Origin: an uncultured Prevotella sp.
GTDB taxonomy: Bacteria; Bacteroidota; Bacteroidia; Bacteroidales; Bacteroidaceae
Direction: 5' to 3'
NCBI GenBank assembly: GCA_934183355.1
Contig: CAKPST010000065.1
Coordinates: 1 to 8,955, forward strand
DNA length: 8,955 bases
Shown here in pieces: positions 1 through 7,009 of this stretch (position 1 is the first letter of the stretch; every line of letters starts with the position of its first letter). Made by a program: the position numbers and the translations under genes. The notes beneath the pieces were generated by a model. That model saw only the letters and a list, made by a program, of their open reading frames with translations, searched no databases and was not told the DNA's origin.

Positions 1-2
1 AT

Positions 3-75
3 CGGGATGTAGCGCAGTTGGTAGCGCACTACGTTCGGGACGTAGGGGTCGCAAGTTCGAATCTTGTCATCCCGA
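3..75 (+). tRNA. tRNA-Pro (anticodon CGG)
   Basis: The sequence folds as a complete cloverleaf. The acceptor stem is CGGGATG (3-9) with CATCCCG (68-74). The D stem is GCGC/GCGC (12-15, 24-27). The anticodon stem is CTACG/CGTAG around the loop TTCGGGA (34-40). The T stem is GCAAG/CTTGT around TTCGAAT (56-62). The anticodon at 36-38 is CGG, which reads the proline codon CCG. The discriminator base is A75, and CCA is not encoded, so the 3' end must be added after transcription. tRNA genes are common integration sites, which matters because an AT-rich defence-like cassette lies directly downstream. I see no second copy of the tRNA 3' end in the window. Confidence 0.96.
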
Positions 76-77
76 CT

Positions 78-120
78 GCAATAAGGGGCAGAACGCAATA
101 TGTGTTCTGCCCCTTATTGC
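78..120 (+). terminator. Perfect 17-bp hairpin after tRNA-Pro, probable terminator
   Basis: Bases 78-94 (GCAATAAGGGGCAGAAC) are the exact reverse complement of 104-120, with a 9-base loop (95-103). The hairpin begins two bases after the tRNA, so it most likely ends its transcript. No run of T follows (the next bases are ATGTGAGATAG), so it is not a textbook intrinsic terminator. It may work as an RNA-processing or bidirectional barrier instead. The loop starts with GCAATA, repeating the first six bases of the left arm. Confidence 0.65.
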
Positions 121-452
121 ATGTGAGATAGCTACCATGTTATGGCACATAGGATGGTAGATAAGCCCACTTTTCGTATATCTGCCAACCTCATTATTCC
201 TCTATATATCAATCCGTTACAATGATTAAATTGTGAATTGTGGCAGATGGTAGATGAAAACGAGAACAATAATAAGGCAAGCAAAAAGGAAATATACTAT
301 AATGCTTTGAGTTAACAAACCTAAACCTGGAGTTTTTATTGTTAAACTATGATAAGTGAAAGCCGTGATATTTTCACGTCTTGTATTATATCATTAAATT
401 TGTTAGATGATGGAGAAGTATATTACTTTTTCAAATTTAAATTGATACAATT
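121..452. other. AT-rich gene-free region with short repeats
   Basis: No convincing gene lies in these 332 bases. The stretch contains a 10-bp direct repeat GATGGTAGAT (153-162 and 246-255). CTACCAT at 132-138 is an inverted copy of the ATGGTAG core found in both direct repeats. ATCTGCCA (180-187) and TGGCAGAT (241-248) form an 8-bp inverted pair. GTGAAA (356-361) can pair with TTTCAC (372-377) next to the putative promoter. These could be regulator sites or remnants of an insertion; the sequence alone does not decide. The base composition matches the following ATPase/RloB pair rather than the core genes. Confidence 0.5.
371..402 (+). promoter_or_regulatory. Putative Bacteroidetes promoter for the ATPase/RloB pair
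   Basis: TAAATTTG at 395-402 matches the Bacteroidetes -7 consensus TAnnTTTG exactly. TTTT at 371-374 lies 20 bases upstream, where the -33 TTTG element is expected, so the -33 box is imperfect. Transcription would start near 409, leaving a leader of about 44 bases before the ATG at 453. A short inverted repeat (356-361 with 372-377) overlaps the -33 region and could be an operator, but this is weak. Confidence 0.42.
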
Positions 453-1730
453 ATGCTATTAAGAGTTACCATAAGCAATTTTTTGTCCTTTTATGATGAG
501 GTCACGTTTGACATGTTTCCAAGTCATCAAAGGAAGGGATTTATGAACCATGTATATACTCATGAAAAGATTCCTGTTCTGAAGATGGGAGCAATTTATG
601 GTGCTAATAATACAGGTAAAAGCAACTTCATTAAGGCGTTGTTTTTTGTTAGAAATGTAGTCTCAAAATTCGACTTTCTTAACAAGGATTCATTTGAAGA
701 TATAAGATATAAATTGGTTGAAGATACGTCTAAGCCTATAAAGATAGAAGTAGAGTTTTCTTATAAGGATGTATATTATATTTACTCTTTAAAACTTGAT
801 AAGATGATTCATGAGAGTCTATCATTATCAGGTTTAGGTGAAAAAGACGATGTAATTATTTTCAAACGTGATGGGGCTAAGATATCGTCAGAGGATATAA
901 CGATGCAAGACCTCGCAACAGACCTGTTGAAAAAAAATCCATATACATCGGTTCTGGCTTTGAACAATACGTTTCCTGTCATTTCTTCCGATCATGTTAC
1001 AAACGCCCTTCAATGGTTTAGCAATAATCTTCAGGTTATAAGCATCAACTCTTCTGTAAGAGATTTAATAAAGATGATGAACCAAAATAGTTCGTTGTTA
1101 GATTTTTCTGATAAGATGATTAAGTTGCTTGATATTTCTGAATCATTTACTATTAGACAGATGGATTTCGAGCAATGGCTTGAGACGAACAGGGGAAAAG
1201 TTTTTCAGAATATACCGAATATTCCAAGTGGTGACGGTGAGATGATGGCATCAAAGAATATGAGGAACGAGTTTCACATGATATCAAAGGATGGCAAACA
1301 GCTGATTTTGGAGTTCATGTTTAAACAAAGCGGACCTGATGGATTGGCATTGGAAATGGATATTGATACACAGTCTGATGGTACTGTGCGCTTGTTGACA
1401 TTGTTGCCAGCTTTTTATTCTGTTATAAATGAAGACAATGTAGTTTTCATAGATGAAATAGAAAATAGCATGCATCCCAATATGATTTACAAGTTGGTTA
1501 AATATTTTGCAGACAACACATCCAAAGGTCAATTAATATTTACAACCCATCTTACACGTTTCCAAAATCAGCAGGAGTTAATGAGAGTTGATGAAATGTG
1601 GAAAACAGAGAAGGTCAACGGAATGACAGTGTTGAATAGTTTTAATGACTATAAGATTCATAACACTATTAATGTTGAGAATGGCTATATAGTAGGACGT
1701 TTTGGCGGTGTGCCATCAATTAATTTGTAA
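453..1730 (+). CDS. AAA/ABC-type ATPase of RloA/AbiLi-like defence pair
   Basis: This 425-residue cytosolic ATPase belongs to the RecF/OLD-like AAA_15/AAA_21 group. It has an N-terminal strand MLLRVTISNFLSF, typical of the group and supporting the ATG at 453. The Walker A motif is GANNTGKS (50-57). An ABC-signature-like segment SDGTVRLL lies at 308-315. The Walker B motif VVFIDEIE (330-337) is followed by NSMHP, and the switch histidine H366 sits in LIFTTH. The tail YIVGRFGGVP (412-421) is of the kind seen in ATPases paired with RloB proteins. All nucleotide-binding motifs look intact. Its stop is followed after a single base by the rloB start, so the two are probably translationally coupled. 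Family knowledge: in AbiL and PARIS-like systems such an ATPase senses phage infection and controls a TOPRIM-like effector partner. That role here is inferred. The gene is AT-rich compared with dnaE, suggesting transfer. The classification is firm; the exact system name is not. Confidence 0.86.
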   Translation: MLLRVTISNFLSFYDEVTFDMFPSHQRKGFMNHVYTHEKIPVLKMGAIYGANNTGKSNFIKALFFVRNVVSKFDFLNKDSFEDIRYKLVEDTSKPIKIEVEFSYKDVYYIYSLKLDKMIHESLSLSGLGEKDDVIIFKRDGAKISSEDITMQDLATDLLKKNPYTSVLALNNTFPVISSDHVTNALQWFSNNLQVISINSSVRDLIKMMNQNSSLLDFSDKMIKLLDISESFTIRQMDFEQWLETNRGKVFQNIPNIPSGDGEMMASKNMRNEFHMISKDGKQLILEFMFKQSGPDGLALEMDIDTQSDGTVRLLTLLPAFYSVINEDNVVFIDEIENSMHPNMIYKLVKYFADNTSKGQLIFTTHLTRFQNQQELMRVDEMWKTEKVNGMTVLNSFNDYKIHNTINVENGYIVGRFGGVPSINL

Positions 1731-1731
1731 T

Positions 1732-2521
1732 ATGGCAGTTAAAAGGTATTATACCAAAGGGGCTCCCGTTGAAGAACTAAAAGAGGGTGCGTCTCCATCA
1801 TCAGCCATAATTGCTGATGAAGAAATTGTATTGCCTGAAGTAAACGACAGTTATGTAAAGAAAGATAAGGAATTATCGCCACTTTCTTTCATTGTCGTTT
1901 TCTCAGGCGGTACAGAAAGAGAAAAAGATTATTTGGATCCAATACTTAAGCATAAGTCTCGATTCCCTGAGTTGAAGTTGGATTTTTTGGCAGATGCAAC
2001 GTTTAAAAAGGGAAACAAACCTGCTGTCTTTGACTTTGCTTTGGAGAAACAAAAACTATATCAAAGTTCTTCTAACAAGGATACACCAGATTATTATTTC
2101 TTATTGACAGATGTTGACCACTTCGGAGCTTGGATAACGAGTGAGTTGCCCTTATGTGAAGAAAATGGAATAAAGCTATTGGTTAGCAATCCTTGTTTTG
2201 AGGTTTGGTTGTACTATGCTGTAAAAAAAAGACAAATTTGAAGGATTTGTTCCTCCTCTTGATCAATCACAACTGAGCAAAGAGATTAAAAAATGGTGTG
2301 GTAGTGCCATTAAAGGTGGTCTTCAAACAAAAAAATATCTATTTCTTTTAGAGGAAAATATTAAGAATGCAAAAGAGAATTATAGCTATGATTCAGAGTT
2401 GGGTTATGGTGATAGGTTCTCAACAAATGTATTTGAACTAGGCGAAGTAATGCTTCCCGTTGTTCAAAAGGAGCTGATAAAGTTGAAGATAAATAATAGG
2501 GTACGTAATGATGAACCATAA
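1732..2521 (+). pseudogene. RloB-family protein (AbiLii-like), frame broken at A8 tract
   Basis: The ATG at 1732 lies one base after the ATPase stop. An in-frame ATG-less extension upstream, inside the ATPase gene, is unlikely to be used. The intact frame gives 169 residues ending at 2241. It contains the RloB hallmarks: a TOPRIM-like first strand IVVFSGGTE (54-62), an acidic strand LLTDVDHF (124-131) and SNPCFEVWL (152-160). A run of eight A's at 2223-2230 then shifts the frame. With one A fewer, reading continues to the TAA at 2519-2521 and gives 262 residues, a usual RloB length. The added 95 or so residues include FEGFVPPLDQ, GYGDRFSTNVFEL and LPVVQKEL, consistent with the conserved RloB C-terminus. 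The downstream piece has a stop (TAA 2222-2224) just before it and no early ATG, so it is not a separate gene. RloB proteins are the presumed effectors of ATPase/RloB anti-phage pairs. Whether this copy is dead, switchable or misread cannot be settled here. Confidence 0.8.
2223..2230 (+). repeat. A8 homopolymer at the rloB frameshift
   Basis: Eight consecutive A's after GT (2221-2222) and before GAC mark the point where the RloB frame is lost. Restoring the family C-terminus needs loss of one A, gain of two, or a +1 ribosomal shift. A standard -1 slip on A_AAA_AAG would enter the wrong frame. Such tracts are typical sites of replication slippage, RNA polymerase slippage and sequencing indels. 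Confidence 0.85.
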
Positions 2522-2524
2522 AAA

Positions 2525-2551
2525 AGCCTTCGACGCAGAGCGCCGAAGGCT
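2525..2551 (-). terminator. Rho-independent terminator of trxA
   Basis: AGCCTTCG (2525-2532) pairs with CGAAGGCT (2544-2551). After one A-C mismatch the inner CGC/GCG pairs close a three-base AGA loop. On the minus strand the hairpin follows the trxA stop by about 40 bases and runs into TTTTTA (2520-2525 read in reverse), as expected for an intrinsic terminator. On the plus strand there is no T run (ATAACACC follows), so it would end rloB transcripts only weakly, if at all. Its T tract overlaps the final codons of rloB, so it also marks the right edge of the cassette. Confidence 0.82.
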
Positions 2552-2590
2552 ATAACACCATACTTTATATGGCTGTTTGATGTTGTACTC

Positions 2591-2905
2591 TTAGAGCAGT
2601 TCGTCGAACTTCTTCTTAAGATCGCCCTCTGTGATGGCACCTACGTGCTTGCCCACGAGCTCGCCACCCTTGAAGAAGAGGATTGTCGGGATGTTGCGAA
2701 CGCGGTATTCTGCTGCAACATCGTCGTTCTCTTCTACGTCGCACTTGCCAACTACGATCTTGCCGTCGTATTCCTCAGCGAGCTTAGAAACGATAGGGGC
2801 AATCATGCGGCATGGTCCACACCATGTAGCCCAAAGGTCAACTACCAATGGCAGAGCGCCATTCTTGTACTCTTCAATGTTTTCGGTTGTGATTTTTACT
2901 TCCAT
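2591..2905 (-). CDS. trxA: Thioredoxin
   Basis: This 104-residue single-domain thioredoxin is a cytosolic disulfide reductase that is kept reduced by thioredoxin reductase. The active site WCGPC (28-32) has catalytic cysteines C29 and C32. The buried aspartate D23 (VVDLWA) and the cis-proline P73 (NIPT) are in their usual places, as is the C-terminal GAITEGDL segment. There is no signal peptide, and the length is normal for the family. The ATG lies behind an A-rich leader (AATAAAGAAAGTAAA) without a clear Shine-Dalgarno site. It sits 71 bases downstream of dnaE on the same strand. The gap holds a 6-bp hairpin (2955-2974) but no T run, so read-through from dnaE is plausible. TAAACTTTG (minus strand, 2954-2946) is one base longer than a -7 consensus, so a weak promoter of its own is possible. 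Confidence 0.97.
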   Translation of the reverse strand: MEVKITTENIEEYKNGALPLVVDLWATWCGPCRMIAPIVSKLAEEYDGKIVVGKCDVEENDDVAAEYRVRNIPTILFFKGGELVGKHVGAITEGDLKKKFDELL

Positions 2906-2954
2906 TTTACTTTCTTTATTTTATTGGGTTTGTTTATTAATATATCAAAGTTTA

Positions 2955-2974
2955 TGCCAAACGTGGAGTTGGCA
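2955..2974 (-). other. Small hairpin between dnaE and trxA
   Basis: TGCCAA (2955-2960) and TTGGCA (2969-2974) form a 6-bp stem with an 8-base loop, starting two bases past the dnaE stop codon on the minus strand. No T tract follows. It may attenuate, process or stabilise the transcript rather than terminate it. The stem is short, so chance is also possible. Confidence 0.4.
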
Positions 2975-2976
2975 CC

Positions 2977-5900
2977 TTAGTTGATGGCGTAGCGCACGCT
3001 ATACTGTTCGCCCATTTGTGTATTCATCTCGTCGAGGAAACTTAGCAACTTCTTGTTGACATCCACTGTCACGCTGCGACTATACAACTCTATGTTGGTG
3101 TTGTTCTCCGTGTCGTGAATGTTGAAGTAGAGTGGCACATTGCCCTGGCAGCTTCGCAACATGGTTTCAAGATCGGTCATTGCCGACTCCTTGAACATCG
3201 TCGAGTCGATGTATATAGTGAACTTGTCTATAGCCTTGTCCTTGACATCGGTGAGAAACTCTATTTTCTTAATCACCAAGTCGTAGGCATCGGGATTGTT
3301 GCGGAAACGCTGTTGGCAGCGAGCCGTGATGTATACTGGATATTCCTCTTGCAGCATACTCTGCCACTTGGTCCACTCCTCGCCGAAGAGAGCCAACTCG
3401 CCAGAGCCGTCGAAGTCTTCGATGGTGACGATGCCGAATGGCTTGTTGGTCTTGGTGAATCGTGATGACACGGCAGTGACGATGCCACCGAACGACAGTT
3501 CCTCAAACTTAGCCATCTCCTTCTTGTCCATTTCTCTGCCCACCTGCGAGCATTTGAGATTGCACATGTGGTGGAGCACTACGGCGTAGTCGTCAAGAGG
3601 ATGTGCCGAGAGGTAGATGCCCACAAGGTCGCGTTCCTTCTTCAGTAGCTCCATGGTGCTCCATGGTTCCACCTCTGGAATGGGAGGAGTGGTTATCTCC
3701 ACGCCACCCATGTCGCCAAATAGCGAGTTCTGCATCGACGATTGCTCCGTCTGGTATACCTGACCGTAGCGCAAGAGTGTCTCGATGAACGTGTCGCCCT
3801 TGGCGTTGGTGCCGAAGTATCGCTCACGCTTGATGCCAAACGAGTCGAATCCGCCACTCAGAGCCAGCGACTCAAACGCCTTGCGGTTGACAGCCGAGAG
3901 ATTGACACGCTGCACGAAGTCGAAGATGTCGGTATAGGGACCATTCTTCTCGCGCTCCGCAATGATGTTGAGTGCAGCAGCGTCGCCCATGCCCTTGATG
4001 GCAGATAGACCGAAACGCACCTCACCCTTCTTGTTGGCTGCAAACTTGCGCTGACTCTCGTTGACGTCAGGACCAAGGCACGGGATGCCCATATTCTGGC
4101 ATTCGGACATCAGTTTGGTAATCTTGCCAATGTCGTTGATACATCGGCTCATGTTGCCAGCCATGAATTCGGCAGGGTAGTGGGCTTTGAGATAAGCCGT
4201 CTGATAAGCCACCCACGAGTAGCATGTGGCGTGCGACTTGTTGAAAGCGTAGGACGCAAACTTCTCCCAGTCGCTCCAAATCTTCTCAAGCACCTTAGGG
4301 TCGTGTCCATTCTTTTTGCCACCCTCAATGAATTTAGGCTTCATAGCGTCAACGATAGCCTTCTTCTTCTTACCCATCGCCTTACGCAGAGCGTCCGATT
4401 CGCCACGGGTGAAGTTGGCAAGTTGTCGCGAGAGAAGCATCACCTGCTCCTGGTAGACTGTGATGCCATAGGTGTCCTTGAGATACTTCTCCATGCACGG
4501 GATGTCATACTTTATCTCCTCCTTACCATTCTTACGGGCAATGAACGACGGGATGTAGTCCATAGGTCCTGGACGGTAGAGGGCGTTCATGGCGATGAGG
4601 TCCTCAAAAACGGTGGGTCGTAGCTCGCGCAGATACTTCTGCATGCCAGCCGACTCAAACTGGAAGGTGCCGATGGTGCGACCCTCTTGATAGAGCTTGT
4701 ATGTCAGTTCGTCGTCGATAGGAATGGTGTCCAGGTCGATGATGATGCCCTTTGTCAGTCGAATATTCTCCACCGTCTCCTTCATGATAGACAGCGTGGA
4801 GAGTCCGAGGAAGTCCATCTTGATGAGTCCAGTCTCCTCGATGACGTGACCATCGTATTGTGTAGCAAGAAGCTTGTGTCCCGGGTCGTTCTTGTCCTCG
4901 GCTGTAGACACTGGCACCCAGTCGGAGATGGCATCGCGACAGATGATGGTGCCACAGGCATGTATACCCGTGCCACGCACTGTGCCCTCAAGCATCTTGG
5001 CATATTTGATGGTGTTGGCAAGCAAGGGGTTGGCGCTCGCCTCGGCATCACGCAGCTCAGGCACACACTTTATGGCGTTGGGCAGGTTCATCTTCAGTCC
5101 GTCGGGCAGTTTGTCAGGGATAGCCTTGCACAGACGGTTGCTGACGTCGAGTGGCAATTTCTCCACACGTGCCACGTCCTTGATGGAGTTTTTCGTAGCC
5201 ATTGTGCCGTAGGTGATGATGTGCGCCACCTTGTCGTGGCCATACTTGTCCTCCACCCATTCCAACACCTTGCCACGACCATCGTCGTCGAAGTCGGTAT
5301 CAATATCAGGTAGGGAGATACGGTCGGGATTGAGGAAACGTTCGAACAGCAAGTCATACTTAATAGGGTCGATCTTGGTGATACCAAGACAGTAAGCCAC
5401 TACCGAGCCGGCAGCCGAACCACGTCCCGGACCCACCATCACACCCAACTCCTTGCGAGCCGAGTTGATGAAGTCTTGCACGATGAGGAAGTAGCCAGGG
5501 AAGCCCATGGTCTTCATGATGTGAAGCTCAAACTTCACACGCTCGCTTACCTCCTCAGTCAGCGGGTCGCCATATAGTTCCTTGGCTCCGTCGTAGGCAA
5601 GTTTGGCAAGATAGTCGGCCTCAAACTTGATGCGATAGAGCTTATCAATGCCGCCGAGCTTCTTGATTTTCTTCTCAGCCTCCTCGTGCGACATTATCTC
5701 GTTGCCATTCTCGTCGGTGGTGAACTCGCGGAACAGCTCTTCAGGCGATATGCGTTTGCGTGTTTCTTCCTCCGTTCCGAACTCCTCGGGGATAGGGAAG
5801 AAAGGCATGATAGGCGAGTGGTCGATGGAGTAGAACTCCACCTTGTCCAATATCTCAAGCGTGTTGCTCAAAGCCTCGGGTACGTCGGCGAAGATGGCGT

Positions 5901-6717
5901 TCATCTCCTCGCGTGTCTTAAACCACTCCTGCTTGGAGTAGAGCATACGATTGGGGTCGTCGAGGTCCTTGCCAGTGGCAAGACACAGCAAGTGGTCGTG
6001 AGCCTCGGCATTCTCTTGGTCGACAAAGTGGCAGTCGTTGGTGCACACAAGTTTCACGCCATACTCTCTGGCGAGATTTATCAGCTCCTTGTTGGCACGT
6101 TGCTGCAATGGGAACGTCTCGCGGTTGGCACGCTGGTGAGGGTTGGTCACCTCGTGTCGCTGTAGCTCCAGATAGTAGTCGTTGCCAAACACACGCTTAT
6201 ACCACTGCAAAGCCTCACGTGCTCCGTCCATGTCGCCCTTCAATATCTTGGCAGGCACCTCGCCAGCGATACATGCCGAGCACACAATGAGGTCCTCGTG
6301 ATATTTCTCAAGGTCCTCGCGGTCGGTACGTGGTCGCATATAGTAGCCGTCAACCCAAGCCCGTGAGACAAGCTTGATGAGGTTTTTGTAGCCATTATAG
6401 TTCTTAGCGAGCACAATAAGGTGGTAGCCACCCATGTCGCCCTTCTCCTTCACACGGTCGCATTTGCGGCGATGAGCCACATACATCTCGCATCCGAAGA
6501 TAGGCTTGAAAGGCTCCTTGCCCTCCGCCTTCAACTTGCCGTTTATCTTGTTGCAGTAGTTGTACAGCTCCTTCACACCGAACATGTTGCCATGGTCGGT
6601 GATAGCCATGCCGCGCATGCCGTTGGCGACAGCCTTGTCGACAATCTTCTGCACGGGCGACTGTCCGTCGAGAATAGAGTAGTATGTATGAACGTGTAGA
6701 TGTATGAAATCTTCCAT
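2977..6717 (-). CDS. dnaE: DNA polymerase III alpha subunit
   Basis: This 1246-residue replicative polymerase is somewhat longer than the E. coli protein (1160). The N-terminal PHP domain (about 1-290) keeps the metal-ligand pattern HLHVHT (H6, H8, H10), TDHG (D41, H42), E77, H99, C146/C149 and D228/H230. Several of these are lost in E. coli DnaE. GPGRGSAAGS (429-438) and the palm motif PDIDTDF give catalytic D471 and D473; D635 in KMDFLGL is the third aspartate. A helix-hairpin-helix region lies near 902-923 and an OB fold near 1074-1111. QNSLF (996-1000) fits the beta-clamp-binding motif. No intein, frameshift or truncation is seen. The start METDF-like residues MEDFIHLH match the family N-terminus, supporting 6717. 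It is divergent from psd and followed by trxA. It copies the chromosome within the replisome. Confidence 0.97.
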   Translation of the reverse strand: MEDFIHLHVHTYYSILDGQSPVQKIVDKAVANGMRGMAITDHGNMFGVKELYNYCNKINGKLKAEGKEPFKPIFGCEMYVAHRRKCDRVKEKGDMGGYHLIVLAKNYNGYKNLIKLVSRAWVDGYYMRPRTDREDLEKYHEDLIVCSACIAGEVPAKILKGDMDGAREALQWYKRVFGNDYYLELQRHEVTNPHQRANRETFPLQQRANKELINLAREYGVKLVCTNDCHFVDQENAEAHDHLLCLATGKDLDDPNRMLYSKQEWFKTREEMNAIFADVPEALSNTLEILDKVEFYSIDHSPIMPFFPIPEEFGTEEETRKRISPEELFREFTTDENGNEIMSHEEAEKKIKKLGGIDKLYRIKFEADYLAKLAYDGAKELYGDPLTEEVSERVKFELHIMKTMGFPGYFLIVQDFINSARKELGVMVGPGRGSAAGSVVAYCLGITKIDPIKYDLLFERFLNPDRISLPDIDTDFDDDGRGKVLEWVEDKYGHDKVAHIITYGTMATKNSIKDVARVEKLPLDVSNRLCKAIPDKLPDGLKMNLPNAIKCVPELRDAEASANPLLANTIKYAKMLEGTVRGTGIHACGTIICRDAISDWVPVSTAEDKNDPGHKLLATQYDGHVIEETGLIKMDFLGLSTLSIMKETVENIRLTKGIIIDLDTIPIDDELTYKLYQEGRTIGTFQFESAGMQKYLRELRPTVFEDLIAMNALYRPGPMDYIPSFIARKNGKEEIKYDIPCMEKYLKDTYGITVYQEQVMLLSRQLANFTRGESDALRKAMGKKKKAIVDAMKPKFIEGGKKNGHDPKVLEKIWSDWEKFASYAFNKSHATCYSWVAYQTAYLKAHYPAEFMAGNMSRCINDIGKITKLMSECQNMGIPCLGPDVNESQRKFAANKKGEVRFGLSAIKGMGDAAALNIIAEREKNGPYTDIFDFVQRVNLSAVNRKAFESLALSGGFDSFGIKRERYFGTNAKGDTFIETLLRYGQVYQTEQSSMQNSLFGDMGGVEITTPPIPEVEPWSTMELLKKERDLVGIYLSAHPLDDYAVVLHHMCNLKCSQVGREMDKKEMAKFEELSFGGIVTAVSSRFTKTNKPFGIVTIEDFDGSGELALFGEEWTKWQSMLQEEYPVYITARCQQRFRNNPDAYDLVIKKIEFLTDVKDKAIDKFTIYIDSTMFKESAMTDLETMLRSCQGNVPLYFNIHDTENNTNIELYSRSVTVDVNKKLLSFLDEMNTQMGEQYSVRYAIN

Positions 6718-6775
6718 TTGCTGCTAATAAACTGAATTGATGATTTGCTTTGGGCTATATTGATATTTGTGAGCA

Positions 6776-6783
6776 CAAAGATA
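6776..6783 (-). promoter_or_regulatory. Putative -7 element of the dnaE promoter
   Basis: On the minus strand this reads TATCTTTG, an exact match to the Bacteroidetes -7 consensus TAnnTTTG, 58 bases upstream of the dnaE start codon. No clear TTTG lies 19-20 bases further upstream (the region is GGTGG-like), so the -33 box is weak or absent. Transcription would start about 50 bases before the gene. Confidence 0.5.
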
Positions 6784-6863
6784 CTGAAAGTTATTGAAAT
6801 ACCCACCTATTTGTAGATACATCGTAATAATATTATGTGTAGCAGTGAAGAAACATTAAAAAA

Positions 6864-6895
6864 TTTGTCATTTCCGTGAAAAACTGCTACCTTTG
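6864..6895 (+). promoter_or_regulatory. Bacteroidetes-type promoter for psd-pssA
   Basis: TTTG at 6864-6867, a spacer of exactly 20 bases, and TACCTTTG at 6888-6895 match the Bacteroidetes housekeeping consensus TTTG-N19/20-TAnnTTTG in full. Transcription would begin near 6902, giving an untranslated leader of about 108 bases before the psd ATG at 7010. I see no riboswitch or strong hairpin in that leader. This is the best promoter match in the window. Confidence 0.75.
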
Positions 6896-7009
6896 CACAG
6901 ATAATACGTGTCCGTGCATAATGATAAATAGGCACTCTTTTGTTTGGACACACACATCAAACTAAAACATACAACAAACCGAATACAGCCTAACCCCAAA
7001 AAATCAACA

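Noticed and set aside
349..462. A 37-codon reading frame starting at ATG 349 and overlapping the ATPase start
   Set aside because: It is short, of low-complexity AT-rich composition, has no recognisable family, and the likely promoter (-7 at 395-402) lies inside it.
2242..2521. The second half of rloB as a separate small gene
   Set aside because: It has no early start codon, its frame is closed by TAA at 2222-2224, and its sequence continues the RloB domain. It is part of the broken gene.
453..2521. PARIS (AriA/AriB) identity for the pair
   Set aside because: AriB proteins belong to DUF4435. The partner here has RloB hallmarks (SNPCFEVWL), which fit an AbiL-like pair better.
1..2560. tRNA-anchored integrative element with att sites
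   Set aside because: There is no integrase, and I could not find a copy of the tRNA-Pro 3' end near 2521-2560 or elsewhere. Only composition and position suggest transfer.
3115..6699. Many open frames antisense to or out of frame with dnaE, some over 150 codons
   Set aside because: They are shadows of the G+C-richer dnaE coding sequence, have Arg/Ser-rich or otherwise unlikely compositions, and show no motifs or start signals.
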